Origin: Clostridium sp. UBA4746
GTDB taxonomy: Bacteria; Bacillota; Clostridia; Clostridiales; Clostridiaceae
Length of the DNA stretch: 14,103 nt
Reading direction: 5' to 3'
Assembly (NCBI GenBank): GCA_002403785.1
Contig: DHIM01000006.1
Location: 1 to 14,103 of the forward strand
In this document: one piece after another, positions 1-7,701 of the stretch
Numbering within the stretch: the first letter of the stretch is position 1
How the letters are laid out: each line of letters starts with the position of its first letter
Notes under the pieces: generated by a model
What the model saw: the letters and a program-made list of their open reading frames with translations, nothing else
What the model was told of the DNA's origin: nothing
Database searches by the model: none
Position numbers and translations under genes: made by a program

Positions 1-31
1 TCGTGGGCTCGGAGATGTGTATAAGAGACAG
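1..31 (+). other. Nextera read-2 adapter (sequencing artefact)
   Basis: These 31 bases match the 3' part of the Illumina Nextera read-2 transposase adapter: TCGTGGGCTCGG at 1-12 followed by the 19-bp Tn5 mosaic end AGATGTGTATAAGAGACAG at 13-31. The G+C of the first 12 bases is far above the neighbouring DNA. It is library DNA left in the assembly, not genome sequence, so genomic DNA starts at about base 32 and the contig ends here. Confidence 0.97.
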
Positions 32-143
32 ATATATATGTTTTACTATTTCACCAAAAAATATTCTATTTAGTTACAATTATAAACCCATTATGTAATA
101 TTCTATAAATTAATACTTGTATGAATACCGATAAAACCATCTT
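32..143. other. AT-rich non-coding contig edge
   Basis: This is the genomic sequence between the adapter and the stop codon of the PAP2 gene. It is very AT-rich. I see no reading frame with a ribosome binding site and no convincing terminator hairpin, so the 3' end of the PAP2 transcript is not defined here. Confidence 0.5.
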
Positions 144-995
144 TTAACACGCTTTAACATTCCTAGTAAATCTTTTGAATATTAAAGGTGCACCCACTGT
201 AATCCACAAACCTATGACAAAATATCTAAGCAAGTCTGAAAAAATATTAACAGGTAGCATTCCCTTTAAAGTGCCTTTTAAGGTTATAAGTATACCTATT
301 CCAAACACTAATTTAATTATTTGCTTTACTTTAGTATTTCTGACGTCATACTGGACATATTTCGATTCTATTATATATCCTACATAAAAGCCTAATACCG
401 TTCCGACTATTGTGTAATAGCTTTTTTCTCTTAAAAATATCATTCCAATAAGCATAGGTACTATAATTACCATTAATACCCATGTTTTTTTTGTTGATTG
501 TGCATATTCAAAAATGTAATTAGATATAAAAGTCCATATAATTGCAATTAGTATTCCACCGATTACATCTATTGGATAATGCACCCCAAGGTAGAGCCTA
601 GAGTACCCCACCAAAAGGATTGCTAAAATACCGACTAAATAAATCCATTTTTTCTTCACATGAATAATACAAGAAGCCCAAAACGTTGTAGCCCCCTGTG
701 TGTGCCCACTTGGGAAAGATGCCCCTGTAGCGGTCTCTATCCTTAGTGATCTTACTCCAGGAACTCCTATAGGCCTAGTAGCGTTAATTATGTCTTTCAA
801 AGCAATATTTACAATTGCACTTGTAAGTAAAGCAAAGCCTAACTTATATCCGAATTTTTTATTTACGCACCAAAATATTACAGCAGCTGCAAGAATATAA
901 AAATACTCTTCTCCAGTCATTGTAACTATTTGAAAGAACATATCCCAAAAGGGGGATATCATAGATTGTATAGATCTAATAATTTCTATCTGCAT
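144..995 (-). CDS. PAP2-family membrane phosphatase
   Basis: A 283-residue integral membrane protein of the type-2 phosphatidic acid phosphatase family, which removes phosphate from lipid phosphates such as undecaprenyl pyrophosphate, phosphatidate or phosphatidylglycerophosphate at the membrane. All three signature motifs are present: K67-x6-R74-P75, P95-S-G-H98 and S132-R133-x5-H139-x3-D143. H98 and H139 are the expected nucleophile and general-base histidines. Several hydrophobic segments flank the motifs, and the stretch after D143 adds further predicted helices. The ATG at 995 is chosen because AAGGAGG lies five bases upstream of it. An in-frame GTG at 1016 would place that ribosome binding site inside the gene. 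The true substrate cannot be told from sequence. The gene stands alone, with no partner in the same transcript. Confidence 0.9.
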   Translation of the reverse strand: MQIEIIRSIQSMISPFWDMFFQIVTMTGEEYFYILAAAVIFWCVNKKFGYKLGFALLTSAIVNIALKDIINATRPIGVPGVRSLRIETATGASFPSGHTQGATTFWASCIIHVKKKWIYLVGILAILLVGYSRLYLGVHYPIDVIGGILIAIIWTFISNYIFEYAQSTKKTWVLMVIIVPMLIGMIFLREKSYYTIVGTVLGFYVGYIIESKYVQYDVRNTKVKQIIKLVFGIGILITLKGTLKGMLPVNIFSDLLRYFVIGLWITVGAPLIFKRFTRNVKAC

Positions 996-1109
996 CTTGT
1001 CCTCCTTAATTATCACATAAAGTTAATACACAAATAATATTTTTAATTTTCAAAAGATATTTTACTATTTACATCACTGGAAATTTAAGTCTTAGTAGCC
1101 AAAGAAATA

Positions 1110-1140
1110 AAAAACCAATCTAATGAACAGATTGGTTTTT
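1110..1140 (-). terminator. Rho-independent terminator after the small membrane protein gene
   Basis: A perfect 12-bp stem, AAAAACCAATCT / AGATTGGTTTTT, closes a 7-base loop. On the minus strand it is followed by a T-rich tract (TTTTTTATTTCTTT, counting the stem end). It lies about 31 bases past the stop of the 1172-1501 gene and isolates it from the PAP2 gene downstream. Confidence 0.85.
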
Positions 1141-1171
1141 AAACATCATTTATTGATTTATTTTTGCTTTC

Positions 1172-1501
1172 CTATTTTACCTTTTCATATTCTACATCAA
1201 CAATAACATTATCCTCATAATTAATATCAATTGGATCTGACGCATCTGTATCATTATCAAACACATTAGCTTTTGCAGAAACCTTTTTCTTTGTACTTAA
1301 TTTATATATGAAACTTTTAATTTTCTTTACTAACTTTAAAGTACACCACACTAAAACTCCGAAAACTGCAATTGCAAATAAGGCTTTAATAACAAAGACA
1401 GCTGCATAACTCATTATTATTGCTAAAATAATAAAAGTAACAATAGATAAAGCTGATTTCATTAACTTTGAAATTATATTTTTGCCCTTTGTAAATTCCA
1501 T
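1172..1501 (-). CDS. Small membrane protein of unknown function, acidic tail
   Basis: I do not recognise a family for this 109-residue protein. The sequence shows a short basic N-terminus, two hydrophobic stretches at about residues 17-37 and 39-57 (a hairpin, or one long helix), a strongly basic segment at 58-77 (KLVKKIKSFIYKL then a KKK cluster), and an acidic C-terminus at 82-106 rich in Asp and Glu. The positive-inside rule puts the basic and acidic tail in the cytoplasm. AGAAGG lies 11 bases before the ATG, a slightly long spacing. A strong terminator follows, so the gene is probably monocistronic or the last gene of its transcript. Nothing in the sequence suggests an enzyme. It could be a membrane-anchored scaffold or stress protein, but that is a guess. 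Confidence 0.7.
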   Translation of the reverse strand: MEFTKGKNIISKLMKSALSIVTFIILAIIMSYAAVFVIKALFAIAVFGVLVWCTLKLVKKIKSFIYKLSTKKKVSAKANVFDNDTDASDPIDINYEDNVIVDVEYEKVK

Positions 1502-1646
1502 GATAATATTAGCCTTCTTTCATTTCATATGATTTATTTACTAAATACTATTCTAATTATAACATATATAAAGAATCAAATATTAATTCTTCCTTAATAA
1601 TATATTAATAATTCATTAAATAATACCGCAAATTTATAAAAATCTA

Positions 1647-2387
1647 TTATATCATTCCTCCATCTATTTTTATCACTTGCCCCGTAATATATTTTGAATT
1701 TTCACTTGCTAAAAAGGTTACAAGCTTGCCGACATCGCTCACTTCTCCAAATTTCATCATAGGTATTTCATCTATTAAGGATTTGCGTTCATCAACACTT
1801 AACCAGCCATTCATTTCTGTATCTATAACCCCTGGTGCTACAGCATTAACTCTAATATTAGAAGGTGCAAGTTCCTTAGCTAGCGCTTTTGTAAAAGAGT
1901 TTATTGCACCTTTAGATGCAGAGTAAATAACTTCACAAGAAGCACCTACCTCTCCCCACATTGAAGATATATTTATTATGCTTCCACTTTTCTGTTTTAC
2001 CATCTCTTTTACTGCATTATGAGAGCAATTAATTGCACCCTTAATGTTTACATTTAATATATTGTTCCACTCATCTATTGTAGCATCCATAAATAGACCT
2101 ATATTAGATATCCCCGCATTATTTACCAATATATCTATTTTACCTAATTTCTCAACAGTAGTCTTTATCATCCTTTTTGAAAACTCATAATCACTTACGT
2201 CACCTTTAATTTTTAATGCATAAGCCCCCATATCTCTTATTTCCTGAAATGTTTTTTCAGCTTCTTCATCATTACTTTTGTAATTTATAACAACGCAAGC
2301 GCCAGCTTTCGCAAGTTCTATAGCAATACCTTTACCAATTCCTCTAGATGATCCTGTGACTATAGCTACTTTACCTTTTAAATTCAT
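1647..2387 (-). CDS. SDR-family oxidoreductase, FabG-type
   Basis: A 246-residue classical short-chain dehydrogenase/reductase that uses NAD(P)H to reduce a carbonyl. Seen: the cofactor glycine motif TGSSRGIG at 11-18, NNAG at 89-92, and the catalytic tetrad N112, S142, Y155, K159 (YSASK). A PG pair at 185-186 and the C-terminal GQVIKIDGG segment are typical of FabG-like proteins. R16 in the glycine motif fits NADPH preference. It could be 3-oxoacyl-ACP reductase, but no fatty-acid synthesis genes lie nearby. A second possibility is the elongation-factor-P 5-aminopentanone reductase (YmfI) of Firmicutes, which is also FabG-like. The ATG at 2387 is chosen because AGGGG lies eight bases upstream; an in-frame GTG at 2391-2393 is too close to it. 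The gene has its own promoter (2501-2530) with palindromes around the transcription start. Confidence 0.88.
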   Translation of the reverse strand: MNLKGKVAIVTGSSRGIGKGIAIELAKAGACVVINYKSNDEEAEKTFQEIRDMGAYALKIKGDVSDYEFSKRMIKTTVEKLGKIDILVNNAGISNIGLFMDATIDEWNNILNVNIKGAINCSHNAVKEMVKQKSGSIINISSMWGEVGASCEVIYSASKGAINSFTKALAKELAPSNIRVNAVAPGVIDTEMNGWLSVDERKSLIDEIPMMKFGEVSDVGKLVTFLASENSKYITGQVIKIDGGMI

Positions 2388-2448
2388 AAACACTACCCCT
2401 AACTTATAAGTTTATTTACTATCATTATTCCTTTTAAATAACTTACCA

Positions 2449-2462
2449 TACAATATATTGTA
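2449..2462. promoter_or_regulatory. Palindrome TACAATATATTGTA, possible operator
   Basis: A perfect 14-bp palindrome in the untranslated leader of the SDR gene. Its half-site ACAATA is shared with the second palindrome at 2484-2499, which suggests two sites for one dimeric repressor. The regulator is unknown. In AT-rich DNA a chance palindrome is possible. Confidence 0.4.
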
Positions 2463-2483
2463 ATTCCATAATAAAATTTTACA

Positions 2484-2499
2484 ACAATAGTATTATTGT
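2484..2499. promoter_or_regulatory. Inverted repeat ACAATA-N4-TATTGT, possible operator
   Basis: Six-base half-sites ACAATA and TATTGT are separated by four bases. The site starts just past the predicted -10 box of the SDR promoter, so a bound protein would cover the transcription start. It uses the same half-site as 2449-2462. Confidence 0.4.
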
Positions 2500-2500
2500 C

Positions 2501-2530
2501 ATTATATCAAACATCTTTTGTAACTATCAA
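2501..2530 (-). promoter_or_regulatory. Sigma-A-type promoter of the SDR gene
   Basis: On the minus strand, TTGATA (2530-2525, five of six matches to TTGACA) and a perfect TATAAT (2506-2501) are separated by 18 bases. The start would fall near 2494, giving a leader of roughly 105 bases. Confidence 0.6.
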
Positions 2531-2600
2531 CTTAAGAAATTTTCTTAGGATAATAATAAATTATATTTAATACTTTTAGCTATTCAGTTTAGTATATAAC

Positions 2601-2629
2601 TTTTTATAGTATATCGATTATGTTATAAT
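2601..2629 (+). promoter_or_regulatory. Extended -10 promoter of the clcA-type gene
   Basis: A perfect TATAAT at 2624-2629 is preceded by TG one base upstream, an extended -10. The -35 (TTTTTA at 2601-2606, 17-base spacer) is weak, as extended -10 promoters allow. Transcription would begin near 2636, which excludes the in-frame GTG at 2635 as start codon and supports the ATG at 2659. Confidence 0.6.
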
Positions 2630-2658
2630 TGTAGGTGAATTATAACGGAGGCAAACAA

Positions 2659-4245
2659 ATGGACGTAAAAAACAAAGACAATACCTATAATACTTTATTT
2701 CACTGGCACAGCTTTAGATTAAAGCTTGTCCTTGAGGGAATCTGTGTAGGTACTATAACTGGGTTATTAATTGTATTGTATCGTTATGTACTTGAAAAAG
2801 CAGGAATTCTTTTACCTGAAATCTATAAAACTATATCTATAAAACCAATACTTATTCTCCCGTGGATTGGAGCTTTAATACTTATAGGTTACATTGTAGG
2901 GTTAATGGTTAAACATGAACCTATGATAGGTGGTAGTGGTATTCCTCAGGTTGAAGGAGTCTTGCTTCGAAAACTTGAAATGACATGGTGGAAAGTTATA
3001 CCTTATAAATTTATCGGAGGAATTCTTACAATTGGATCAGGACTTTCACTAGGGCGTGAAGGCCCCTCTGTTCAGCTAGGTGCAGCAGTTGGTCAAGGTT
3101 TTAGCAGAATATTTAAAAGATTAAAAATCGAAGAAAAATATCTTATAACATGTGGAGCAAGTGCGGGACTTGCTGCTGCATTTAATGCACCACTAGCGGG
3201 AGTAATGTTTGCACTAGAGGAGGTTCATAAAAACTTTTCTCCCTTAGTTTTACTCTCAGCCTTATCTGCAGCACTATCCGCAGACTTTGTTGCTAGTTGG
3301 TTCTTTGGATTAAAACCTGTTTTTAATTTTGAAAATTTATCAATAATGCCCCTTAAATATTATTTTTACATAGTTTTATTAGGAGTTGTTGTAGGAATAT
3401 TAGGTGTAGCTTTTAATAAACTCCTTTTAAGAACTCAAAGTTTATATATAAATCAAAAATGGCTTCCAAAACAAATGAGAATTATAATTCCTCTACTAAT
3501 TTCAGTTGTTTTTGGAATAGTATTACCACAAGTTTTAGGTGGAGGACACGAACTTATAATATCACTATTTTCTGGAAACTTTTCTTTAACAATATTAGTA
3601 ATTATCGTTATTGTTAAGTTTTTATTTACTATGGTAAGTTATGGATCAGGAGCTCCAGGCGGAATTTTTCTACCTTTGCTCGCAATTGGGGCTTTAATAG
3701 GAAATGTTTATGGAATAGTACTTATACATTTTGTGCATTTTAATAGTATATATATTAATAACTTTATAATACTTGCTATGGCAGGTTATTTTACAGCCGT
3801 AGTTAAATCACCAATAACTGGAACCATTTTAATCGCAGAAATGACAGGTTCTTTTAAACATTTGCTTTCACTTGCTATTGTATCAATAGTTGCATATATG
3901 GTTGCTGATTTGTTAGCATCAAAACCTATATATGAAGCTCTACTTGAAAAATTCTTATCAAATTGTGGAGAAAGAATGTCTATTGGCAATAATAGACATA
4001 AGTCTATCCTAGAATTTGCAGTTTGTATGGGGTCGCAGCTTGATGGAAAACAAATTAAAGAAGTTAAATGGCCACCTCATTGTTTATTAGTATCTGTTAA
4101 ACGAGGGGAAGATGAAATAATCCCTAAAGGAGACACTGTTATTTATCCCGGTGACTATTTAATTATACTAACTAATGAGGATTGGGTCTCAAGTATCAAT
4201 GATTCCCTAATTACAATGATATGTAGCAATGAATTATTAAACTAA
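2659..4245 (+). CDS. clcA: ClC-family chloride/proton antiporter with C-terminal RCK_C domain
   Basis: A 528-residue polytopic membrane protein. The three chloride-pathway motifs are clear: GSGIP at 92-96, GREGP at 132-136 with gating glutamate E134, and GSGAPGGIFLP at 329-339. An EE pair at 187-188 (in LAGVMFALEEV) matches the internal proton-glutamate region of E. coli ClC, and Y425 (in KPIYEALL) matches its anion-coordinating tyrosine. Having both glutamates points to a chloride/proton antiporter rather than a channel. About residues 450-512 form a TrkA-C/RCK_C-like module (LDGKQIKEVKWP, then PKGDTVIYPGDYLIIL), a cytoplasmic ligand-binding regulatory domain that E. coli ClcA lacks. GGAGG lies seven bases before the ATG, chosen over the upstream GTG at 2635. 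Likely role: chloride or acid homeostasis. No terminator is evident before the next gene. Confidence 0.92.
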   Translation: MDVKNKDNTYNTLFHWHSFRLKLVLEGICVGTITGLLIVLYRYVLEKAGILLPEIYKTISIKPILILPWIGALILIGYIVGLMVKHEPMIGGSGIPQVEGVLLRKLEMTWWKVIPYKFIGGILTIGSGLSLGREGPSVQLGAAVGQGFSRIFKRLKIEEKYLITCGASAGLAAAFNAPLAGVMFALEEVHKNFSPLVLLSALSAALSADFVASWFFGLKPVFNFENLSIMPLKYYFYIVLLGVVVGILGVAFNKLLLRTQSLYINQKWLPKQMRIIIPLLISVVFGIVLPQVLGGGHELIISLFSGNFSLTILVIIVIVKFLFTMVSYGSGAPGGIFLPLLAIGALIGNVYGIVLIHFVHFNSIYINNFIILAMAGYFTAVVKSPITGTILIAEMTGSFKHLLSLAIVSIVAYMVADLLASKPIYEALLEKFLSNCGERMSIGNNRHKSILEFAVCMGSQLDGKQIKEVKWPPHCLLVSVKRGEDEIIPKGDTVIYPGDYLIILTNEDWVSSINDSLITMICSNELLN

Positions 4246-4269
4246 TTATTATAAGTAAACGATATATTC

Positions 4270-4298
4270 TTGCAATATAGGGAATAATCTTTTATATT
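4270..4298 (+). promoter_or_regulatory. Probable promoter of the transketolase gene
   Basis: TTGCAA (4270-4275) and TATATT (4293-4298) are separated by 17 bases, within the otherwise empty 117-base gap between the ClC and transketolase genes. The predicted start near 4305 leaves a leader of about 58 bases. Confidence 0.45.
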
Positions 4299-4362
4299 TA
4301 ATATAAGACATACATCTTTTTAATTATAATTAAAAATCAGAAAACACGAGGAGGAAATTAAA

Positions 4363-6354
4363 TTGAGTAAGATTGAACAACTCACTGTAGATACTATAAG
4401 AATACTATCCGCAGAGGCAATACAAAAAGCAAATTCAGGTCATCCAGGTCTTCCACTTGGAGTTGCACCAATGGCATATACATTATGGTCAAAACATATG
4501 AAACATAATCCTTCCAATTCAAAATGGCAGGATAGAGATAGGTTTGTATTGTCTGCAGGTCACGGGTCAATGCTTGAATATTCACTACTTAACCTTTTTG
4601 GATATGGCCTAACTATTGAAGACCTAAAGAATTTTAGACAATATGGAAGTTTAACACCTGGTCATCCTGAGTATGGTCATACAAATGGCGTTGAGGTTAC
4701 TACAGGACCCTTAGGGCAAGGCATTGCTAATGCAGTTGGCATGGCAATAGCCGAAAGCCATCTTGCAGCAAAATTTAATACAAAAAAACATGCTATTGTA
4801 GATCATTACACATATGCTATATGTGGTGACGGGGATAATATGGAAGGAATTTCTGGAGAAGCAGCATCACTCGCTGGTACTCTAGGTCTCTCTAAACTGA
4901 TTGTAATGTATGACTCAAATAACATATCTATAGAAGGATCAACAGATATTTCCTTTACAGAGGATGTAGGTAAAAGATTTGATGCCTACGGATGGCAGGT
5001 AATAAACGTAAAAGACGGCAATGATATGGAATCAATTGGAAAATCTATCGCACTTGCAAAACTTGAATTAAATAAACCAACCTTTATTAAAATTAATACT
5101 ATAATCGGATTTGGTTGTGCCAAAAAACAAGGTTTAGCATCAGCACATGGTGAACCACTTGGAGAAGATAACATAACTGAAATGAAAAAATGTATGGGCT
5201 GGAGCTTAGCTCCATTTACGGTTCCAAATGAAGTAACTAAACATATGGAAAGTATAAAACTAGAACTCGCTAAAAAGGAAGAAGCATGGAATAATCTTTA
5301 CGCTGAATATACTAAAGAAAACCCTAAACTTGCTAAAGAATATGAACAATGGCAGAGCGGAGACATTCCTGTAGATTTACTGAAAATTGAAGAACTATGG
5401 AAATTCGAAGGAAAATCAGCAACAAGGGCCTCATCAGGCGCAGTAATAAACATATTAGCAAAATATATACCAAACCTAATAGGCGGTTCAGCAGATCTTG
5501 CTCCTTCAAACAAAACATATATGAAAGGCATGGGTGACTTCAAAAGAGAAGATAGAAATGGTTCTAACCTTCATTTTGGAGTACGCGAACATGCAATGGC
5601 AGCTATTGCAAATGGTATTTATGCTCATGGTGGTCTTAAACCCTTTGTTTCAACCTTCTTCGTATTTAGTGATTATATGAAGGGTGCAATGAGATTATCT
5701 GCTCTTATGGGTCTTCCAGTAACTTATGTGTTAACTCATGATAGTATAGCAGTTGGTGAAGATGGTCCAACTCATGAACCAATTGAGCATCTTGCAGCTT
5801 TAAGGGCTCTACCTAACTTTAATGTGTTTAGGCCTGCTGACTCAAGAGAAACAGCTGCTGGTTGGTATGCTGCAATTACCTCAAAGGCAACACCTACTGC
5901 GTTAATACTAACAAGGCAGAATCTTCCTTTGTATGAAGAGACATCAATTGAAGCTTTAAAAGGTGCTTATGTATTAAAAACTTATGAGCTCGAAGGTCAA
6001 AACCCTGATATCATTTTGATGGCTTCTGGTTCTGAAGTAGAATTTATTTATGAAGGCGCTAAAATATTAAATGATCAAGGTATAAAATCTAGGATAGTAA
6101 GTATGCCTTGCTTGGATTTATTCGAAGAGCAAACAAAAGAATATAAGGAATCTATATTGCCATCAGACGTAAGGGTAAGGCTCGCTATTGAAGCTGCTGC
6201 TTCCTTCGGTTGGCACAAATATGTTGGTTTGGATGGAGATATAATTTCCATTGATAGATTTGGAGCATCTGGTCCAGCTGATGTTTTATTTAAAGAATTT
6301 GGATTTACAACAGAAAATGTTGTTGATAAAGCAATTAAATTACTCCATAAATAA
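4363..6354 (+). CDS. tkt: Transketolase
   Basis: A full-length 663-residue thiamine-diphosphate enzyme of the non-oxidative pentose phosphate pathway. It moves a two-carbon ketol unit between sugar phosphates such as xylulose 5-phosphate and ribose 5-phosphate or erythrose 4-phosphate. Domains in order: the N-terminal PP domain with SGHPG (25-29), AGHGS (65-69), GPLGQG (115-120) and the cofactor motif GDGDNMEG (155-162) through N186/N187; the Pyr domain from about 350 with RASSG (355-359), SADLAPSN (376-383), the catalytic glutamate E409 in VREHAM, and GEDGPTHEPIEHL at 465-477; and a C-terminal domain from about 530. Substrate-phosphate residues H27 and H262 are present. The start is TTG: GAGGAGG ends eight bases upstream and the protein begins SKIEQLTVDTIR as expected. 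It ends in a strong bidirectional terminator and faces the mtl operon. Confidence 0.96.
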   Translation: MSKIEQLTVDTIRILSAEAIQKANSGHPGLPLGVAPMAYTLWSKHMKHNPSNSKWQDRDRFVLSAGHGSMLEYSLLNLFGYGLTIEDLKNFRQYGSLTPGHPEYGHTNGVEVTTGPLGQGIANAVGMAIAESHLAAKFNTKKHAIVDHYTYAICGDGDNMEGISGEAASLAGTLGLSKLIVMYDSNNISIEGSTDISFTEDVGKRFDAYGWQVINVKDGNDMESIGKSIALAKLELNKPTFIKINTIIGFGCAKKQGLASAHGEPLGEDNITEMKKCMGWSLAPFTVPNEVTKHMESIKLELAKKEEAWNNLYAEYTKENPKLAKEYEQWQSGDIPVDLLKIEELWKFEGKSATRASSGAVINILAKYIPNLIGGSADLAPSNKTYMKGMGDFKREDRNGSNLHFGVREHAMAAIANGIYAHGGLKPFVSTFFVFSDYMKGAMRLSALMGLPVTYVLTHDSIAVGEDGPTHEPIEHLAALRALPNFNVFRPADSRETAAGWYAAITSKATPTALILTRQNLPLYEETSIEALKGAYVLKTYELEGQNPDIILMASGSEVEFIYEGAKILNDQGIKSRIVSMPCLDLFEEQTKEYKESILPSDVRVRLAIEAAASFGWHKYVGLDGDIISIDRFGASGPADVLFKEFGFTTENVVDKAIKLLHK

Positions 6355-6365
6355 TTTAATATAAT

Positions 6366-6399
6366 AAAAAAATACAGGAAATTAATCCTGTATTTTTTT
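6366..6399. terminator. Bidirectional terminator between convergent tkt and sorE-type genes
   Basis: A perfect 14-bp stem (AAAAAAATACAGGA / TCCTGTATTTTTTT) closes the six-base loop AATTAA, with poly-A on one side and poly-T on the other. It can therefore stop transcription from both sides. It begins 12 bases after the tkt stop and 17 bases beyond the stop of the last mtl operon gene. Confidence 0.92.
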
Positions 6400-6415
6400 A
6401 TGTTTTTTATTATTT

Positions 6416-7678
6416 TTATTGAGCTTTCCAATTTGCCAATAAGTATTTTTCAGCGTCATAACACCAAAGACCCTTATTGTTTTTTGTAATTTCTGCTAAC
6501 ATTTTAAAGCGTGGATCTATTTTACCTTTTTCTTCAAATTCATCAATTGCAGTAATATCCATAAATATATTTGTATATATTAGTTTTTTACCTGCTGGCA
6601 CCTCTGTTAGTTTGAGTGTTGCATCCGCTGCGCTATCTAATCCTCCAATATGAGTAACCATAACAGCTGGATTAATAATATTTTTTTCTGTCATTCTTAA
6701 TGACTCAATCATATCATTAGTATTTCCGCCTGTGGTTCCAATAGTATGAGTTGACTGATAATGAACATTATAAAAATTAAATGTAGCTGAGAATTGCTTA
6801 TCTGTAGGACCTGCAAAGAAGTTTAAGCAACCATCCCTACCTAATATCTTATCTCCTTGCTCAACTACTGGTTTAACTGGGGAATATACAAATACATCAT
6901 CAAAACCTGTTCCACCTGTTAAATTTCTTAAATAAGCGGGAACATCTTCTATCTCTTTAGTATTTACAAATATTAGTTCAATTCCAGCTTTCTTAGCATC
7001 CTCTTGTGTAAATATCATTCTTGCCCTATCTATTCTATTTTGATCTATGTCAGTCACCACAATTAACCCTGGCTTTCTATCACAGTTCATAGCGTAATCA
7101 AGTGCACCTAATCCCATGGGACCTGCAGCTGCTAGCATAGCAAGTTTGCCCCCTTCAACAATTCCCATCTTGTGTTCATAACTACCCATTACAGTATGGA
7201 AACTTGCATGAAAACCTCCGATATTACATGACATTGGTTCAGCGAGGGATGCTTCATAATATGCTTTCCCATCGTATTTAAGTAAACAACCAAGTTCCAT
7301 TACCTCATGTGGAACAATTACATAAGTTGCGGCTCCACCACAATATCTATAAGAATATCCTGGAGAATCCATACTTCCTTTGTAGTTTAATGCTGGTTGC
7401 AAAGAAAACTTATCCCCTGCCTTGAATTCGTTTTTCCAAATAGATCCTACCTGAACTATATCTCCTGCCATTTCATGTCCTACAATTATAGGATTAACTT
7501 CTATATCGCTAGGCACTCTCTTATGGTCACTACCTAATATAGCTGCTTTGTAAGTCGACATACATATACTGTCTGAAACTACTTTCACTAGTATTTCATC
7601 ATCTTTTATTTCAGGAAGCTCAAATTCTTCCATCCTTAAATCTTTTTTACCATATAATCTTACTGCTCTTGTTTTCAT
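6416..7678 (-). CDS. sorE: Zinc-dependent dehydrogenase, L-sorbose-1-phosphate reductase type
   Basis: A 420-residue medium-chain alcohol dehydrogenase resembling SorE, which interconverts L-sorbose 1-phosphate and D-glucitol 6-phosphate with NAD(H). The opening MKTRAVRLYGKKDLR, the CMSTYKAAILGSDHKRVP segment (39-56), the LNFFAGPTDK segment (285-294) and the NFYNVHY segment (301-307) are recalled SorE hallmarks. Catalytic zinc ligands are C39, H68-E69 and E147. The cluster of structural-zinc cysteines common in this superfamily is not seen. The Rossmann glycine motif is AAAGPMGLGA (183-192), with acidic D210 at the end of the second strand favouring NAD over NADP. AGGGTGG lies seven bases before the ATG. 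It is the last gene of the mtlR-mtlA-kinase operon, 23 bases after the kinase, and sits where mtlD would be expected. The substrate is inferred, not known. Confidence 0.82.
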   Translation of the reverse strand: MKTRAVRLYGKKDLRMEEFELPEIKDDEILVKVVSDSICMSTYKAAILGSDHKRVPSDIEVNPIIVGHEMAGDIVQVGSIWKNEFKAGDKFSLQPALNYKGSMDSPGYSYRYCGGAATYVIVPHEVMELGCLLKYDGKAYYEASLAEPMSCNIGGFHASFHTVMGSYEHKMGIVEGGKLAMLAAAGPMGLGALDYAMNCDRKPGLIVVTDIDQNRIDRARMIFTQEDAKKAGIELIFVNTKEIEDVPAYLRNLTGGTGFDDVFVYSPVKPVVEQGDKILGRDGCLNFFAGPTDKQFSATFNFYNVHYQSTHTIGTTGGNTNDMIESLRMTEKNIINPAVMVTHIGGLDSAADATLKLTEVPAGKKLIYTNIFMDITAIDEFEEKGKIDPRFKMLAEITKNNKGLWCYDAEKYLLANWKAQ

Positions 7679-7701
7679 ATAATTACCACCCTTGTTGTTT
7701 T

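Noticed and set aside
13..31. Tn5 mosaic end as a sign of a natural transposon
   Set aside because: It is joined to the Nextera adapter bases at 1-12 and sits at the very end of the window; no transposase or second end follows. It is library adapter.
996..1016. Upstream GTG start for the PAP2 gene
   Set aside because: The AAGGAGG ribosome binding site lies inside this extension and serves the ATG at 995.
2635..2658. Upstream GTG start for the ClC gene
   Set aside because: It overlaps the predicted transcription start, and the GGAGG at 2647-2651 serves the ATG at 2659.
4256..4280. Small hairpin ATATT-CTTGC-AATAT after the ClC gene as a terminator
   Set aside because: The stem is five A/T pairs only and no T-tract follows. 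It overlaps the likely tkt promoter instead.
6075..6431. 118-codon minus-strand open frame antisense to the end of tkt
   Set aside because: It runs straight through the 6366-6399 terminator and overlaps the sorE-type gene end; it is a shadow of tkt.
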